This document shows positions 38,218 through 48,664 of a stretch of 64,000 nucleotides of DNA, piece by piece. Both the position numbers and the translations under genes were made by a program. Source of the DNA: Arthrobacter gandavensis (lineage in GTDB: Bacteria > Actinomycetota > Actinomycetes > Actinomycetales > Micrococcaceae); contig NZ_JADKYW010000005.1 of the NCBI RefSeq assembly GCF_015355785.1, positions 396,226 to 460,225 of the forward strand, written 5' to 3'. The notes beneath the pieces are model-generated. The model made no database searches. It was not told the DNA's origin and saw only the letters and a program-made list of their open reading frames with translations. How positions within the stretch are numbered: the first letter of the stretch is position 1; every line of letters starts with the position of its first letter.

Positions 38218-38597
38218 AGTGCCAGCCCACCTTCGCGTGCGCCGTCTGCGACAGCCGCGATGCGGCCGTGGTAGCGGTTGCCGCCGCGGTCAAACACCAC
38301 GGCTTCGACGCCGGCAGCCTTGGCACGTTCGGCAACGAGCTCGCCGACGCGCTTGGACTTGGCGGTCTTGTCGCCCTCCATGGAACGCAGGTCTGCTTCC
38401 ATGGTGGACGCGGATGCAACGGTTACGCCGCGGCTGTCATCGACAACCTGGACGAATACGTGGCGGGCAGAGCGGTTGACGACCAGGCGCGGACGAGCCG
38501 CGGTGCCGGCAATGCGCTTGCGGATCCGCAGCTGGCGGCGGCTCCGGGAAGCGGACTTGCTCTTGGAATTGCGCTTCTTATTGATGCTGATGGCCAT
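38214..38597 (-). CDS. rplR: 50S ribosomal protein L18
   Basis: A 127-aa L18, a 5S rRNA-binding protein. The basic N-terminus [23 protein letters not shown] is followed by the [18 protein letters not shown] and [25 protein letters not shown] motifs. ATG 38597 lies 2 nt after rplF. Confidence 0.97.
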   Translation of the reverse strand: MAISINKKRNSKSKSASRSRRQLRIRKRIAGTAARPRLVVNRSARHVFVQVVDDSRGVTVASASTMEADLRSMEGDKTAKSKRVGELVAERAKAAGVEAVVFDRGGNRYHGRIAAVADGAREGGLAL

Positions 38598-38599
38598 GA

Positions 38600-39136
38600 T
38601 TACTTACCAGCCTTTCCGACCTTGCGGCGGACAATCTCGCCGGCGTAACGAATGCCCTTGCCCTTGTAGGGGTCAGGCTTGCGCAGCTTGCGGATGTTGG
38701 CGGAAACCTCGCCGACCTGCTGCTTGTCAATGCCGGAAACGGTGAGCTTCGTGGGGCCCGTAACGGTGAGCGTGATACCCTCCGGAGCCTTCACGGAAAC
38801 CGGGTGGCTGTAGCCCAGGGCGAACTCGAGGTCCGAGCCCTTGGCCTGCACGCGGTAACCGGTGCCTACGATTTCCAGGTCCTTCTTGTAGCCTTCGGTC
38901 ACACCGGTGATCATGTTGGAGATCAGGGTGCGGGTCAGGCCGTGGAGGGAACGGGATTCGCGCTCGTCATTGGGGCGGGCGACGGTGATGGTGTTCTCGT
39001 CCATGGAAACCGAGATCGGGCTGGGCACAACGTGGCTCAGCTCGCCCTTGGAACCCTTGACCGTGACGGTGTTGCCATCAATGGCAATCTCGACACCGGC
39101 GGGGACAGAGATGGGCAGACGTCCAATACGTGACAT
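38600..39136 (-). CDS. rplF: 50S ribosomal protein L6
   Basis: A 178-aa L6 with [17 protein letters not shown] at the N-terminus and the C-terminal [26 protein letters not shown] signature. It is 18 nt downstream of rpsH in the spc operon. Confidence 0.98.
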   Translation of the reverse strand: MSRIGRLPISVPAGVEIAIDGNTVTVKGSKGELSHVVPSPISVSMDENTITVARPNDERESRSLHGLTRTLISNMITGVTEGYKKDLEIVGTGYRVQAKGSDLEFALGYSHPVSVKAPEGITLTVTGPTKLTVSGIDKQQVGEVSANIRKLRKPDPYKGKGIRYAGEIVRRKVGKAGK

Positions 39137-39154
39137 TATTCTTTCCCTTCCCTG

Positions 39155-39553
39155 CTACCAGACGTAGGCGAGGACTTCCCCACCCACACCCTTCTTGGCG
39201 GCCTGGCGGTCGGTCAGCAGGCCTGACGACGTCGACAGGATGGCGATACCCAGCCCACCGAGAACTCGCGGCAGGTTGGTGGACTTTGCGTATACACGCA
39301 GGCCCGGCTTGGAGATGCGGCGTACGCCGGCGATTGAACGCTCGCGGTTCGGACCGAACTTGAGGTCCAGGGTCAGCGTCTTGCCAACCTGTGCCTCTTC
39401 TTCCTTCCAACCGGCGATGTAACCCTCGGCCTTCAGGATGTCGGCAACGCGTGCCTTGAGCTTGCTGTACGGCATGGACACTGTGTCGTGGTATGCCGAG
39501 TTTGCGTTGCGCAGACGCGTAAGCATGTCTGCGACAGGATCTGTCATTGTCAT
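39155..39553 (-). CDS. rpsH: 30S ribosomal protein S8
   Basis: A 132-aa S8, starting [18 protein letters not shown] (a second Met at the third codon), with the C-terminal [33 protein letters not shown] motif. It also represses the spc operon in other bacteria. Confidence 0.97.
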   Translation of the reverse strand: MTMTDPVADMLTRLRNANSAYHDTVSMPYSKLKARVADILKAEGYIAGWKEEEAQVGKTLTLDLKFGPNRERSIAGVRRISKPGLRVYAKSTNLPRVLGGLGIAILSTSSGLLTDRQAAKKGVGGEVLAYVW

Positions 39554-39639
39554 GTGGGCTCTAGCCCTCCCTCGTAACGGTTTCTGCTGCTCGGCGCGGA
39601 GCGTGCCCTGCGTTAAGCAACAGACCTTTTACGTAGTAA

Positions 39640-40209
39640 TTAGTCTTCGGATTTGAACGGGAAGCCGAGCGCCTTCAGAAGCGCGCGTCCCTCGTCATCG
39701 GTCTTTGCGGTGGTAACCACGGTGATGTCCATACCGCGAACGCGGTCGATCTTGTCCTGATCGATTTCGTGGAACATCGACTGCTCGGTGAGACCGAACG
39801 TGTAGTTGCCGTTGCCGTCGAACTGCTTGCCGCTGAGGCCGCGGAAGTCGCGGATACGCGGGAGCGCCAGGGTGACCAGGCGGTCTACGAACTCCCACAT
39901 GCGGTCGCCGCGCAGCGTAGCGTGCGCACCGATCGGCATGCCTTCGCGCAGCTTGAACTGTGCGATCGACTTGCGTGCCTTGGTGATCTGCGGCTTCTGG
40001 CCGGTGATGGCCGTCAGGTCGCGTACAGCACCATCAATGAGCTTGGAGTCCTTGGCGGCATCTCCAACACCCATGTTCACGACGACCTTGACGAGGCGCG
40101 GAACCTGGTTGACGTTTGCGTAGTTGAATTCGTCCTGCAGAGTCTGCTTGATTTCCGCTGCGTAGCGGGTCTTCAGACGGGGAACGATCTTGGTGACAGT
40201 CTCAGTCAT
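39640..40209 (-). CDS. rplE: 50S ribosomal protein L5
   Basis: A 189-aa L5 that binds 5S rRNA. It has [21 protein letters not shown] and [28 protein letters not shown] overlaps the rplX stop by 1 nt (TAATG). A Zn-type rpsN is not seen between rplE and rpsH; the gap is 86 nt. Confidence 0.97.
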   Translation of the reverse strand: MTETVTKIVPRLKTRYAAEIKQTLQDEFNYANVNQVPRLVKVVVNMGVGDAAKDSKLIDGAVRDLTAITGQKPQITKARKSIAQFKLREGMPIGAHATLRGDRMWEFVDRLVTLALPRIRDFRGLSGKQFDGNGNYTFGLTEQSMFHEIDQDKIDRVRGMDITVVTTAKTDDEGRALLKALGFPFKSED

Positions 40210-40568
40210 TAGAGGTCCTTCCCAGAGCCCTTGGCGACGCGGATTCGCACAGTGCGGGTCCGGCCGTCCTTTTCGACGGTTTCGGTGCGGTAGCCAACAC
40301 GGGTGGGCTTCTTCGTCTCGGGATCCACGACGGCCACGTTCGAAACGTGGATCGGGGCCTCAACAACCTCGATGCCTCCGGTCTTGGAACCACGGGAGGA
40401 CTGGCCAACCTTGGTGTGCTTGGTGACGCGGTTGATGCCCTCAACGAGCACGCGGTTGGTCTCGGGGAAAACCTTCAGAACCTTGCCCTGCTTGCCGCGG
40501 TCTCCGCCGCGCTCAGCCTTGGCACCGGTGATGACCTGAACCAGGTCACCCTTCTTGATCTTTGCCAT
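40209..40568 (-). CDS. rplX: 50S ribosomal protein L24
   Basis: A 119-aa L24 with the KOW motif [27 protein letters not shown]. It lies 3 nt after rplN and overlaps rplE by 1 nt. Confidence 0.97.
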   Translation of the reverse strand: MAKIKKGDLVQVITGAKAERGGDRGKQGKVLKVFPETNRVLVEGINRVTKHTKVGQSSRGSKTGGIEVVEAPIHVSNVAVVDPETKKPTRVGYRTETVEKDGRTRTVRIRVAKGSGKDL

Positions 40569-40571
40569 GAT

Positions 40572-40940
40572 CTACAGCACCTCCGGAGCCAGCGAAATGA
40601 TCTTCATGAACTTCTTGTCGCGAAGTTCGCGGCCGACCGGGCCGAAGATACGGGTACCGCGGGGGTCACCGTCGTTCTTCAAGATCACTGCAGCGTTCTC
40701 ATCGAACTTGATGTAGGAACCGTCCTGGCGGCGGCGTTCCTTCTTGGTACGGACGATGACGGCCTTGACCACATCGCCCTTCTTGACGTTGCCGCCGGGA
40801 ATTGCGTCCTTGACGGTGGCAACAATGGTGTCGCCAATGCCTGCGTAGCGACGGCCGGATCCACCGAGAACGCGGATGGTCAAGATTTCCTTGGCACCCG
40901 TGTTGTCGGCGACCTTCAGTCGCGACTCCTGCTGAATCAC
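40572..40940 (-). CDS. rplN: 50S ribosomal protein L14
   Basis: A 122-aa L14, starting [20 protein letters not shown] and with [28 protein letters not shown]. It is the first gene after a 389-nt gap that holds a strong terminator, so it probably starts a separate spc transcript. Confidence 0.98.
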   Translation of the reverse strand: MIQQESRLKVADNTGAKEILTIRVLGGSGRRYAGIGDTIVATVKDAIPGGNVKKGDVVKAVIVRTKKERRRQDGSYIKFDENAAVILKNDGDPRGTRIFGPVGRELRDKKFMKIISLAPEVL

Positions 40941-41329
40941 TTATTACTCCTGTCGTCGCGCTGGTTCTCAGTCTTCCTGAGCCTTGCGGAACGGATATGG
41001 GTGGACCCCGTAATACTGGTACTCAGCACCGGCCCCTACGGGCCGCTCTGCAGCGCAAGCCGCAGCACCATGCTGAACAAGATTATCGGGCTTTTGCCTT
41101 ATTCGGCGGTGAGGAAGGGCATCCGAAAGAGGACATGCTTCCGCACCACACAGACAAGATTTCAAGTTTACCGCGAAAAGGCCCCGGAAACGAAATCGCA
41201 TGATTTCGCCGCCGGGGCCCTGACGCTGTGGACGGCGCCTGTGTGCCGAAGGATCTGCCCTAAAGCCTCTCCCCCGGCACACGCTCCGGCCTGTTTTGTG
41301 CTTTGCAGCTGTTGCCTTGCGGCGTTTGG
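40941..41329. other. 389-nt gap between rpsQ and rplN
   Basis: It holds the rpsQ-side terminator at 41180-41219 and then about 240 nt leading to rplN. On the minus strand GATAAT occurs around 41090 as a possible -10, without a convincing -35. No gene is supported in the gap. Confidence 0.5.
41180..41219 (-). terminator. Rho-independent terminator between the S10 and spc operons
   Basis: A nested hairpin: outer 8-bp GGCCCCGG/CCGGGGCC (41180-41187 and 41212-41219), inner 7-bp CGAAATC/GATTTCG. On the minus strand TTTT follows the outer stem at once (41176-41179). It lies about 110 nt after rpsQ. Confidence 0.8.
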
Positions 41330-41635
41330 CTACTTGGCCTTTTCGATGATCTCCACCAGGCGCCACCGCTTGGTAGCGGAAAGCGGGCGGGTCTCGGCGA
41401 TCAGCACCAGGTCACCAATGCCGGCAGCGTTCTGCTCGTCATGGGCCTTGCGCTTCTCGGTGCGGCGAAGAACCTTGCCGTACAGTGCGTGCTTCACGCG
41501 GTCTTCGACCTCGACGACGATGGTCTTGTCCATCTTGTCGGAGACCACGTAGCCGCGAGCGGTCTTCCGGTACCCGCGGGCATCGGCTCCGTTTGCGTCA
41601 GTTGTCACTGCTGCCTCATTCTTGTTTTCGCTCAT
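41330..41635 (-). CDS. rpsQ: 30S ribosomal protein S17
   Basis: A 101-aa S17; the core [33 protein letters not shown] is preceded by a short acidic extension. It overlaps rpmC by 4 nt (ATGA). It is the last gene of the S10 operon, as the terminator at 41180 follows. Confidence 0.97.
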   Translation of the reverse strand: MSENKNEAAVTTDANGADARGYRKTARGYVVSDKMDKTIVVEVEDRVKHALYGKVLRRTEKRKAHDEQNAAGIGDLVLIAETRPLSATKRWRLVEIIEKAK

Positions 41636-41952
41636 TTGGCATCATCCTCGGCAACCGCAGCTTCGGACTCCGCAGCCTTCTTCTTGGACTTCTTCTTCTC
41701 GGGGGCTGCTTCCTCAACGGGAGCAGCTGCCTCGGGACGAATTCCCAGTTCACGCTCGCGGAGCACCGTGTAGATGCGGGCGATGTCGCGCTTTACGGCA
41801 CGGAGCCGTCCGTTGTTCTCCAGCTGCCCGGTGGCGGACTGGAAGCGGAGGTTGAACAGCTCCTCCTTAGCCTTGCGAAGTTCTTCAACGAGACGCTCGT
41901 TGTCGAACCCGTCCAGCTGATCAGTTGCAAGTTCCTTTGAACCGATAGCCAT
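41632..41952 (-). CDS. rpmC: 50S ribosomal protein L29 with charged C-terminal tail
   Basis: A 106-aa L29. The core (about 1-75) has [26 protein letters not shown]. The last 30 residues are an Ala/Glu/Lys-rich tail absent from E. coli L29, a common actinobacterial extension. It lies 2 nt after rplP and overlaps rpsQ by 4 nt. Confidence 0.96.
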   Translation of the reverse strand: MAIGSKELATDQLDGFDNERLVEELRKAKEELFNLRFQSATGQLENNGRLRAVKRDIARIYTVLRERELGIRPEAAAPVEEAAPEKKKSKKKAAESEAAVAEDDAK

Positions 41953-41954
41953 TG

Positions 41955-42371
41955 CTATTCACCACCCTCGCGACGCACAATGCGTGCCTTCAACGGCAGC
42001 TTATGGATCGCCAGGCGCAGTGCCTCGCGAGCTACCTCTTCGGAAACACCGGAGAGTTCGAACAGAACCCGCCCCGGCTTGACGTTTGCAACCCACCACT
42101 CCGGCGAACCCTTACCGGAACCCATGCGGGTTTCGGCCGGCTTCTTCGTCAGCGGACGGTCCGGGTAGATGTTGATCCAGACCTTGCCGCCGCGCTTGAT
42201 GTGGCGCGTCATGGCAATACGTGCAGCTTCAATCTGGCGGTTGGTTACGTACGCAGGCGTGAGAGCCTGGATACCCCATTCACCGAAGCTGACAGCGGTG
42301 CCACCGGTTGCAGCGCCGGAACGACCCGGGTGGTGCTGCTTGCGGTACTTGACTCGACGTGGGATAAGCAT
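41955..42371 (-). CDS. rplP: 50S ribosomal protein L16
   Basis: A 138-aa L16. [24 protein letters not shown], the [21 protein letters not shown] motif and the family length are seen. ATG 42371 is immediately adjacent to the rpsC stop (TAA at 42372). Confidence 0.98.
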   Translation of the reverse strand: MLIPRRVKYRKQHHPGRSGAATGGTAVSFGEWGIQALTPAYVTNRQIEAARIAMTRHIKRGGKVWINIYPDRPLTKKPAETRMGSGKGSPEWWVANVKPGRVLFELSGVSEEVAREALRLAIHKLPLKARIVRREGGE

Positions 42372-43199
42372 TTAAGCCTGTCCTCCTTCTGCTGCGGGGG
42401 CAGCTGCCTCAGCGGCCGGAGCCTCTGCAGCAGGCGCGGCGGCCTTGTCGCCGCGGTCGTTACGACGACGACGGTCCCCGCGGTCGGCCGGGCCGCGGCC
42501 CGGACGGTCGTTGGAACGTCCGCGGGACGGTGCAGCAGCCTGCTGTGCAGCCAGTTCCTTGGAAGTGACGTCGCCCTTGTAGATCCAAACCTTCACGCCG
42601 ATGCGGCCGAAGGTGGTCTTGGCTTCGAAGAAGCCGTAGTCGATGTTCGCGCGCAGGGTGTGCAGGGGCACACGGCCTTCGCGGTAGAACTCCGAACGGC
42701 TCATTTCAGCGCCGCCCAGTCGGCCGGAGCACTGGATACGGATACCCTTGGCGCCTGCACGCTGTGCGGACTGGATGGCCTTCTTCATCGCACGGCGGAA
42801 AGCCACGCGGGAAGAGAGCTGCTCTGCAACACCCTGGGCAACCAGCTGTGCTTCCATCTCGGGGTTCTTGACCTCGAGGATGTTCAGCTGGACCTGCTTG
42901 CCGGTGAGCTTTTCGAGCTCGCCGCGGATGCGGTCCGCTTCAGCGCCGCGGCGGCCGATCACGATACCCGGACGTGCGGTGTGGATATCCACACGGACAC
43001 GGTCGCGGGTGCGCTCGATCTCAACCTTGGCGATGCCGGCGCGGTCCATGCCGGTGGACATCAGCTGACGGATCTTGATGTCCTCGCGGACGAAGTCCTT
43101 GTAACGCTGGCCCGGCTTGTTGCTGTCAGCAAACCAGTGCGAAACGTGGTCAGTGGTGATGCCGAGTCGGAACCCGTGCGGGTTTACCTTCTGTCCCAC
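42372..43199 (-). CDS. rpsC: 30S ribosomal protein S3 with extended C-terminus
   Basis: The S3 core (about 1-220) has [13 protein letters not shown], the KH-type [17 protein letters not shown] and the KGVRVWIYKGD-like motifs. The last 55 residues are a basic then Ala/Glu/Pro-rich tail, typical in actinobacteria. Start is GTG at 43199. Confidence 0.97.
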   Translation of the reverse strand: MGQKVNPHGFRLGITTDHVSHWFADSNKPGQRYKDFVREDIKIRQLMSTGMDRAGIAKVEIERTRDRVRVDIHTARPGIVIGRRGAEADRIRGELEKLTGKQVQLNILEVKNPEMEAQLVAQGVAEQLSSRVAFRRAMKKAIQSAQRAGAKGIRIQCSGRLGGAEMSRSEFYREGRVPLHTLRANIDYGFFEAKTTFGRIGVKVWIYKGDVTSKELAAQQAAAPSRGRSNDRPGRGPADRGDRRRRNDRGDKAAAPAAEAPAAEAAAPAAEGGQA

Positions 43200-43565
43200 T
43201 TAACGGTCCTCCTCGTTCTCGGGGGTTGCGACTACCACGGTGACGTGGCTGGTCCGCTTGTTGATGCGGTAGGCGCGGCCCTGGGCCCGCGGCTGGAACC
43301 GCTTCATGGTGGGTCCTTCGTCAACGAATGCTTCGCTGATGTAGAGGTCACCTTCGTCGAAGGCCACGCCGTCACGGTCCGCGAGGACTCGTGCGTTGGC
43401 CATTGCCGACTGAACTACCTTGAATACCGGCTCCGAAGCTGCCTGGGGGGCAAACTTCAGAATTGCCAATGCCTCATTCGCTTGCTTGCCACGAACAAGG
43501 TTGACGACGCGCCGGGCCTTCATAGGCGTTACGCGGATATGACGCGCAATTGCCTTGGCTTCCAT
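43200..43565 (-). CDS. rplV: 50S ribosomal protein L22
   Basis: A 121-aa L22. It starts [26 protein letters not shown] and ends with the beta-hairpin [26 protein letters not shown], which lines the exit tunnel. I used ATG 43565, the family start; the frame runs open further upstream. Confidence 0.98.
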   Translation of the reverse strand: MEAKAIARHIRVTPMKARRVVNLVRGKQANEALAILKFAPQAASEPVFKVVQSAMANARVLADRDGVAFDEGDLYISEAFVDEGPTMKRFQPRAQGRAYRINKRTSHVTVVVATPENEEDR

Positions 43566-43603
43566 TGCTTTCCTTCTCTCGTCTTCTGCCGAAAGAGCAG
43601 CGC

Positions 43604-43885
43604 CTAGCGGCGCTTGCCCTTGCGGTCGTCCTTCACATGGCCGCGGAATGTACGCGTCAGAGCGAATTCGCCGAGCTTGTGCCCGACCATCGACTCGGTG
43701 ACAAACACCGGAATGTGCTTGCGTCCGTCGTGCACGGCGATCGTGTGCCCGAGCATGTCGGGGATGATCATCGAGCGGCGGGACCACGTCTTGATGACGT
43801 TCTTGGTGCCCTTCTCGTTTTCGGCCTGCACCTTAAGGAAGAGGTGCTGGTCGACGAAGGGGCCTTTCTTCAGGCTGCGTGGCAT
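43604..43885 (-). CDS. rpsS: 30S ribosomal protein S19
   Basis: A 93-aa S19. [19 protein letters not shown] and the [21 protein letters not shown] motif. It lies 12 nt after rplB. Confidence 0.98.
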   Translation of the reverse strand: MPRSLKKGPFVDQHLFLKVQAENEKGTKNVIKTWSRRSMIIPDMLGHTIAVHDGRKHIPVFVTESMVGHKLGEFALTRTFRGHVKDDRKGKRR

Positions 43886-43897
43886 GTTTCCAGGCTC

Positions 43898-44737
<840 letters not shown>

Positions 44738-44767
44738 TATTTATTCCTCGTTAAAGTGGTCTCCGCC

Positions 44768-45073
44768 CTAGCTGAGCGGACCGCCGAAGATGTCGATTGT
44801 GCCTTCCTTCAGGGTGACAATCGCACGCTTGGTGCTCTTGCGCTGTCCCCATCCGAATTTGGTGCGCTTGCGCTTACCGGCACGGTTGATGGTGTTGATC
44901 GAGTCGACCTTGACGGAGAAGATCTTCTCCACGGCCAGCTTGATCTCGGTCTTGTTCGAGCGGGGGTCGACCAGGAAGGTGTACTTACCTTCGTCGATCA
45001 GGCCGTAGCTCTTTTCCGAGACGACGGGTGCAAGCACCACGTCGCGAGGGTCCTTAGCGGTGGTCGCGCTCAC
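44768..45073 (-). CDS. rplW: 50S ribosomal protein L23
   Basis: A 101-aa L23. It has [36 protein letters not shown]. The start overlaps the rplD stop by 4 nt. Confidence 0.97.
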   Translation of the reverse strand: MSATTAKDPRDVVLAPVVSEKSYGLIDEGKYTFLVDPRSNKTEIKLAVEKIFSVKVDSINTINRAGKRKRTKFGWGQRKSTKRAIVTLKEGTIDIFGGPLS

Positions 45074-45684
45074 TTGGCGTCCTCCTTGACAGTGTTCTTG
45101 CCGACGAACTCGTCGTAGGCGGCCTGGGTGAAGACCACGTCGTCAGCAACAAGCACGTCGTAGGTGTTCAGCTGATCTACGTAGATCACGTGAACATCGG
45201 TGAGGTTGCGCACGGACAGTGCAGCAACGTCGTTGGCGCGCTCGATGACAACGAGCATGTTCTTGCGGTCGGTAAGTGAACGCAGCGCTTCGCGTGCAGC
45301 CTTGGTGGACGGCGTTTCTCCGGCTACCAGGGATTCAAGCACGTGGATGCGGCCGTTGCGTGCCCGGTCAGAGAGTGCTCCGCGCAGTGCGGCGGCAATC
45401 ATCTTCTTGGGGGTGCGCTGGCTGTAGTCGCGGGGCGTCGGTCCGTGGACCACGCCGCCGCCGGTCATGTGAGGAGCACGGATTGAACCCTGACGGGCGC
45501 GGCCGGTGCCCTTCTGCTTGAACGGCTTGCGGCCTGCACCGGAAACTTCGGCGCGGGTCTTGGTCTTGTGCGTACCCTGGCGGGCAGCAGCAAGCTGGGC
45601 CACAACTACCTGGTGCAGCAGCGGAACGTTCGTCTGAACGTCGAAGATTGCTGCGGGGAATTCAACAGTTGCTTTGTTAGCCAT
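45070..45684 (-). CDS. rplD: 50S ribosomal protein L4
   Basis: A 204-aa L4 with [38 protein letters not shown], the tunnel-loop motif. It lies 4 nt after rplC. Confidence 0.98.
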   Translation of the reverse strand: MANKATVEFPAAIFDVQTNVPLLHQVVVAQLAAARQGTHKTKTRAEVSGAGRKPFKQKGTGRARQGSIRAPHMTGGGVVHGPTPRDYSQRTPKKMIAAALRGALSDRARNGRIHVLESLVAGETPSTKAAREALRSLTDRKNMLVVIERANDVAALSVRNLTDVHVIYVDQLNTYDVLVADDVVFTQAAYDEFVGKNTVKEDAK

Positions 45685-45688
45685 GAGA

Positions 45689-46345
45689 CTAAGCTCCCTT
45701 CACGGCGGTGCGTACGAGGACGACCTGGCCGCGGGCGCCGGGAACGGCACCCTTGATCAGCAGCAGCGACTTCTCGGTATCCACAGCGTGGACGGTGAGG
45801 TTCATCGTGGTGTGGCGGACGGCACCCATGCGGCCGGCCATCCGGAGACCCTTGAAGACGCGGCCGGGGGTGGATGCGCCACCGATGGAGCCGGGCTTGC
45901 GGTGGTTCTTGTGGGCACCGTGGGAAGCGCCGACGCCGTGGAAGCCGTGACGCTTCATAACGCCTGCGAAGCCCTTGCCCTTGGAGGTACCGACGACGTC
46001 GACCCTCTGGCCGGCTTCGAACATCTCAACGGAGAGTTCCTGGCCGAGCTCGTAGGTGTCAGCGTCAGCGGTGCGCAGCTCAACAACGTGGCGGCGCGGC
46101 GTAACGCCGGCCTTCTCGAAGTGGCCGGCCAGCGGCTTGGTGACCTTGCGGGGATCAATCTGGCCGTAGCCGATCTGAACCGCGGTGTAGCCGTCCTTGT
46201 CCGCGTTGCGCAGCTGGGTGATGACGTTGGAATCAGCCTGGACCACGGTGACGGGGATGAGCTTGTTGTTCTCGTCCCAGACCTGGGTCATGCCCAGCTT
46301 GGTGCCCAGGAGGCCCTTAACCTGGCGGGTAAGTGAAGAAGACAT
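45689..46345 (-). CDS. rplC: 50S ribosomal protein L3
   Basis: A 218-aa L3. [17 protein letters not shown] near the N-terminus and the [45 protein letters not shown] loop, which reaches the peptidyl transferase centre. It lies 16 nt after rpsJ. Confidence 0.98.
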   Translation of the reverse strand: MSSSLTRQVKGLLGTKLGMTQVWDENNKLIPVTVVQADSNVITQLRNADKDGYTAVQIGYGQIDPRKVTKPLAGHFEKAGVTPRRHVVELRTADADTYELGQELSVEMFEAGQRVDVVGTSKGKGFAGVMKRHGFHGVGASHGAHKNHRKPGSIGGASTPGRVFKGLRMAGRMGAVRHTTMNLTVHAVDTEKSLLLIKGAVPGARGQVVLVRTAVKGA

Positions 46346-46361
46346 AAGTATCTGCTCCCCC

Positions 46362-46670
46362 CTACAGCTTGATTTCGATGTTCACGTCTGCAGGCAGGTC
46401 AAGACGCATCAGCGAGTCAACGGCCTTAGGCGTGGGGTCAATGATGTCGATCAGACGCTTGTGCGTGCGCATTTCAAAGTGCTCGCGGCTGTCCTTGTAC
46501 TTGTGCGGCGAACGGATAACGCAGTACACGTTCTTCTCCGTGGGCAGCGGCACGGGGCCTACTACCGTTGCGCCTGCACGCGTGACCGTCTCAACGATCT
46601 TCCGTGCTGATACGTCGATGACCTCGTGGTCATACGACTTCAGCCGGATGCGGATTTTTTGTCCCGCCAT
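46362..46670 (-). CDS. rpsJ: 30S ribosomal protein S10
   Basis: A 102-aa S10, first gene of the S10 operon. It starts [19 protein letters not shown] with [12 protein letters not shown] and [16 protein letters not shown] 46670 is the family start; upstream in-frame sequence has no RBS. Confidence 0.98.
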
Positions 46671-47170
46671 GGCGTCGTGCCTCTTTCTTCGAGTATTGCT
46701 CTCTGTACAGTTTTTGCCCCTGGCGGCCATGTTGGCCCCGGCGCTCCTCCAACAAGCTGAATCCGGAAGCTCCGGGTTCCTCAACCTGCCGAGGCTCCGA
46801 CCCCCGCGCTCGGGCGTGTCGCAGATTCGAAACTGGCAACACCCGTTCAAGAATGGGGGCGGGTTATATATGGGCTTTTCCCCTGAAGGATTCGACCCTG
46901 CACCAGGCATTATCCTGATCGGGACGCGATCTCATCACGCACACAGTGCCGCGTTAGCAGCCTGCTGAAGCGCGTGCGGGCACAAAAGCGCTTGAACAAC
47001 TTCTCTAGTCTGCCAGATCACCGGCCGGAACGCTAATCAGCGCCCTGCGGCTGCATCTGGCCTCTGGCATATGGATTTGCCCTGAACCTGAATTCCCCGG
47101 TTCGCGGCGCGTCATTCTTCCAAGTCTAACCCAGCACCGTTTGGTGCTGAAATCAGGCCTCGGCCCTAGC
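46671..47170. other. 500-nt region upstream of the S10 operon
   Basis: No gene is supported here. It must hold the S10 operon promoter and leader. I see no strong TTGACA/TATAAT pair; GATAAT on the minus strand near 46915 is the best -10-like site. A 7-bp hairpin (47132-47138 and 47143-47149) lies just before the IS. Confidence 0.5.
47165..47170. repeat. Left target-site duplication of the IS
   Basis: CCTAGC at 47165-47170 is repeated at 48243-48248 on the other side of the element. Confidence 0.8.
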
Positions 47171-48242
47171 TGTACTGAGACACCACGTTAGTTACACGTG
47201 AATAGGGTGAAGACCTCTTAGGTTTGGTGGTTACCACACACAGCCGAACCCAAGAGGTCTTCATGTCCCACGGTAATGCCCGTCTGGCTCCGGCCGGAAG
47301 AATGATCCTGGTCCAGCGCGTCGCTTCCGGGCGGCCGGTAGCCCATGTCGCGAAGGAAATGGGTATCTCCCGGCCCACCGCTTACCGGTGGGTCAACCGG
47401 TACCGGGAAGAAGGCCCGCCCGGTTTGGAAGACCGTTCTTCGAAGCCCAAAACGTGCCCGCACGCGACCAGCCCGGAGAAAACCGCCGAGGTCCTAACAA
47501 CCCGTACCGAGCACCGCACCGGGCCGGCCGATATCGCATCCCGCACCGGGGTAGGCGTCCGCACGGTGTCCCGGATCCTTCTTCGTTCCGGTGTCCCCAA
47601 GCTCTGGGAGCTGGATCCGCTGACCGGTATCCGCATCCGTGCCGCCCGGGCAACGGAGCGCCGGTATGAACGCGACGCTCCCGGGGACATGGTCCATATC
47701 GATGTGAAGAAACTCGGCCGGATCCCGGACGGGGGCGGCTGGCGGGCAGACCCGAATCAGTCCGCTCGCAACCACAGCACCGGCCACACGAGAGTCGGTT
47801 TCGACTACGTCCACGTCGCCGTGGACGATCACTCAAGGCTCGCGTTCGTGGAAGTCCACCCCGATGAGAAGGGTCCGACCTGCGCCGGGTTCCTGCAGCG
47901 GGCTGCCGCGTTCATGGCCGCGCACGGAGCGCCGGTGAAACGAGTCATGACGGATAACGCGTTCGCTTACCGGCTCTCCAATGACTTCCAGGCGGTGCTG
48001 TCCACGTTGGGTGCCAAGCACATCCTGATCAAGCCCCGCCATCCTTGGCAGAACGGCAAAGCCGAACGCTTCAACCGGACCCTGCAGGAAGGCTGGGCCT
48101 ACCGGCAGGTCTTCGACTCCAACCAAGCCCGCACCGATGCCCTGCAACCGTGGCTAGACTTCTACAACCACCAACGCCCACACGGCAGCCTCGGAGGCAA
48201 AGCACCCATCACCAGGTGTAACTAACGTGCTGTCTCAGTACA
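47171..48242 (+). mobile_element. Intact IS481-family insertion sequence (1072 bp)
   Basis: Bounded by 27-bp terminal inverted repeats (47171-47197 and 48216-48242) that match at 26 of 27 positions and start TGTACTGAGACA. A 6-bp direct duplication CCTAGC flanks it. A single transposase gene fills the interior. The intact frame, near-perfect ends and duplication suggest recent insertion. It lies between the S10 operon and the large membrane-protein gene. Confidence 0.92.
47263..48225 (+). CDS. IS481-family transposase
   Basis: A 320-aa DDE transposase. The N-terminal helix-turn-helix (about 15-60, with VAHVAKEMGISRPTAYRWVNRYREEG) is followed by a second HTH-like region and the rve integrase core. 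The catalytic triad is visible as Asp in HIDVKKLG, Asp in VMTDNAFAY, and Glu in NGKAERFNRTLQEG, each in the IS481 setting. GAGG lies upstream of ATG 47263. The stop codon is inside the right inverted repeat, and the frame is intact. Confidence 0.93.
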   Translation: MSHGNARLAPAGRMILVQRVASGRPVAHVAKEMGISRPTAYRWVNRYREEGPPGLEDRSSKPKTCPHATSPEKTAEVLTTRTEHRTGPADIASRTGVGVRTVSRILLRSGVPKLWELDPLTGIRIRAARATERRYERDAPGDMVHIDVKKLGRIPDGGGWRADPNQSARNHSTGHTRVGFDYVHVAVDDHSRLAFVEVHPDEKGPTCAGFLQRAAAFMAAHGAPVKRVMTDNAFAYRLSNDFQAVLSTLGAKHILIKPRHPWQNGKAERFNRTLQEGWAYRQVFDSNQARTDALQPWLDFYNHQRPHGSLGGKAPITRCN

Positions 48243-48248
48243 CCTAGC
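48243..48248. repeat. Right target-site duplication of the IS
   Basis: CCTAGC, identical to 47165-47170 on the left flank. Confidence 0.8.
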
Positions 48249-48320
48249 CCTGCCTGCACCTGTACCTGCCATGTACCTGCATCTGTCCACGTCCGTGTCC
48301 CTGGCCAGGACTGTGTCCGG

Positions 48321-48449
48321 TCAGCGCTGGTCCCGGTTGGACCGGCGAATGCGTTTGGCTCGGTCAATTTCGTGGGAGAAGTGACGGCGGCCCCAGGCCA
48401 GCCCGCCTACAACGACTGCCGCAACGATCAGGAAAATCAATAGCTCCAT
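48321..48449 (-). CDS. Small single-TM membrane peptide
   Basis: A 42-aa frame, MELLIFLIVAAVVVGGLAWG then a basic/amphipathic tail (RRHFSHEIDRAKRIRRSNR). One N-terminal TM helix (2-18) followed by positive residues gives a coherent membrane-peptide design. The RBS is weak (GGGGG next to ATG). I do not recognise a family. Confidence is moderate because it is short. Confidence 0.45.
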   Translation of the reverse strand: MELLIFLIVAAVVVGGLAWGRRHFSHEIDRAKRIRRSNRDQR

Positions 48450-48664
48450 CCCCCGAGCCTAGCGGAGCGCACTGCACCCTGTCAGGCCCCGCCCTAACCA
48501 CGGTCCAGCCGGTGCCGGACCGCTGGGGCCACGATAGTCGGGCCGAGGGCCGGGGGGCTCGTGCCGAGGGTGGCCCGTGCCCGCGGCGGGCACAAGCGAG
48601 TGCGGGGAGGCCCGGAGCGGGGCGGGCCGGGTGGCTCGGGCCGTTCCGCTCCCCCTCCCCGTGT

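Noticed and set aside
40968-41366. 132-codon minus-strand frame in the rpsQ-rplN gap
   Set aside because: It overlaps rpsQ and runs across the terminator hairpin, with no RBS and no recognisable domain.
41952-43607. Long plus-strand open frame of 551 codons opposite rplP, rpsC and rplV
   Set aside because: It is the complement of well-conserved ribosomal genes in a high-GC genome and has no coherent protein features.
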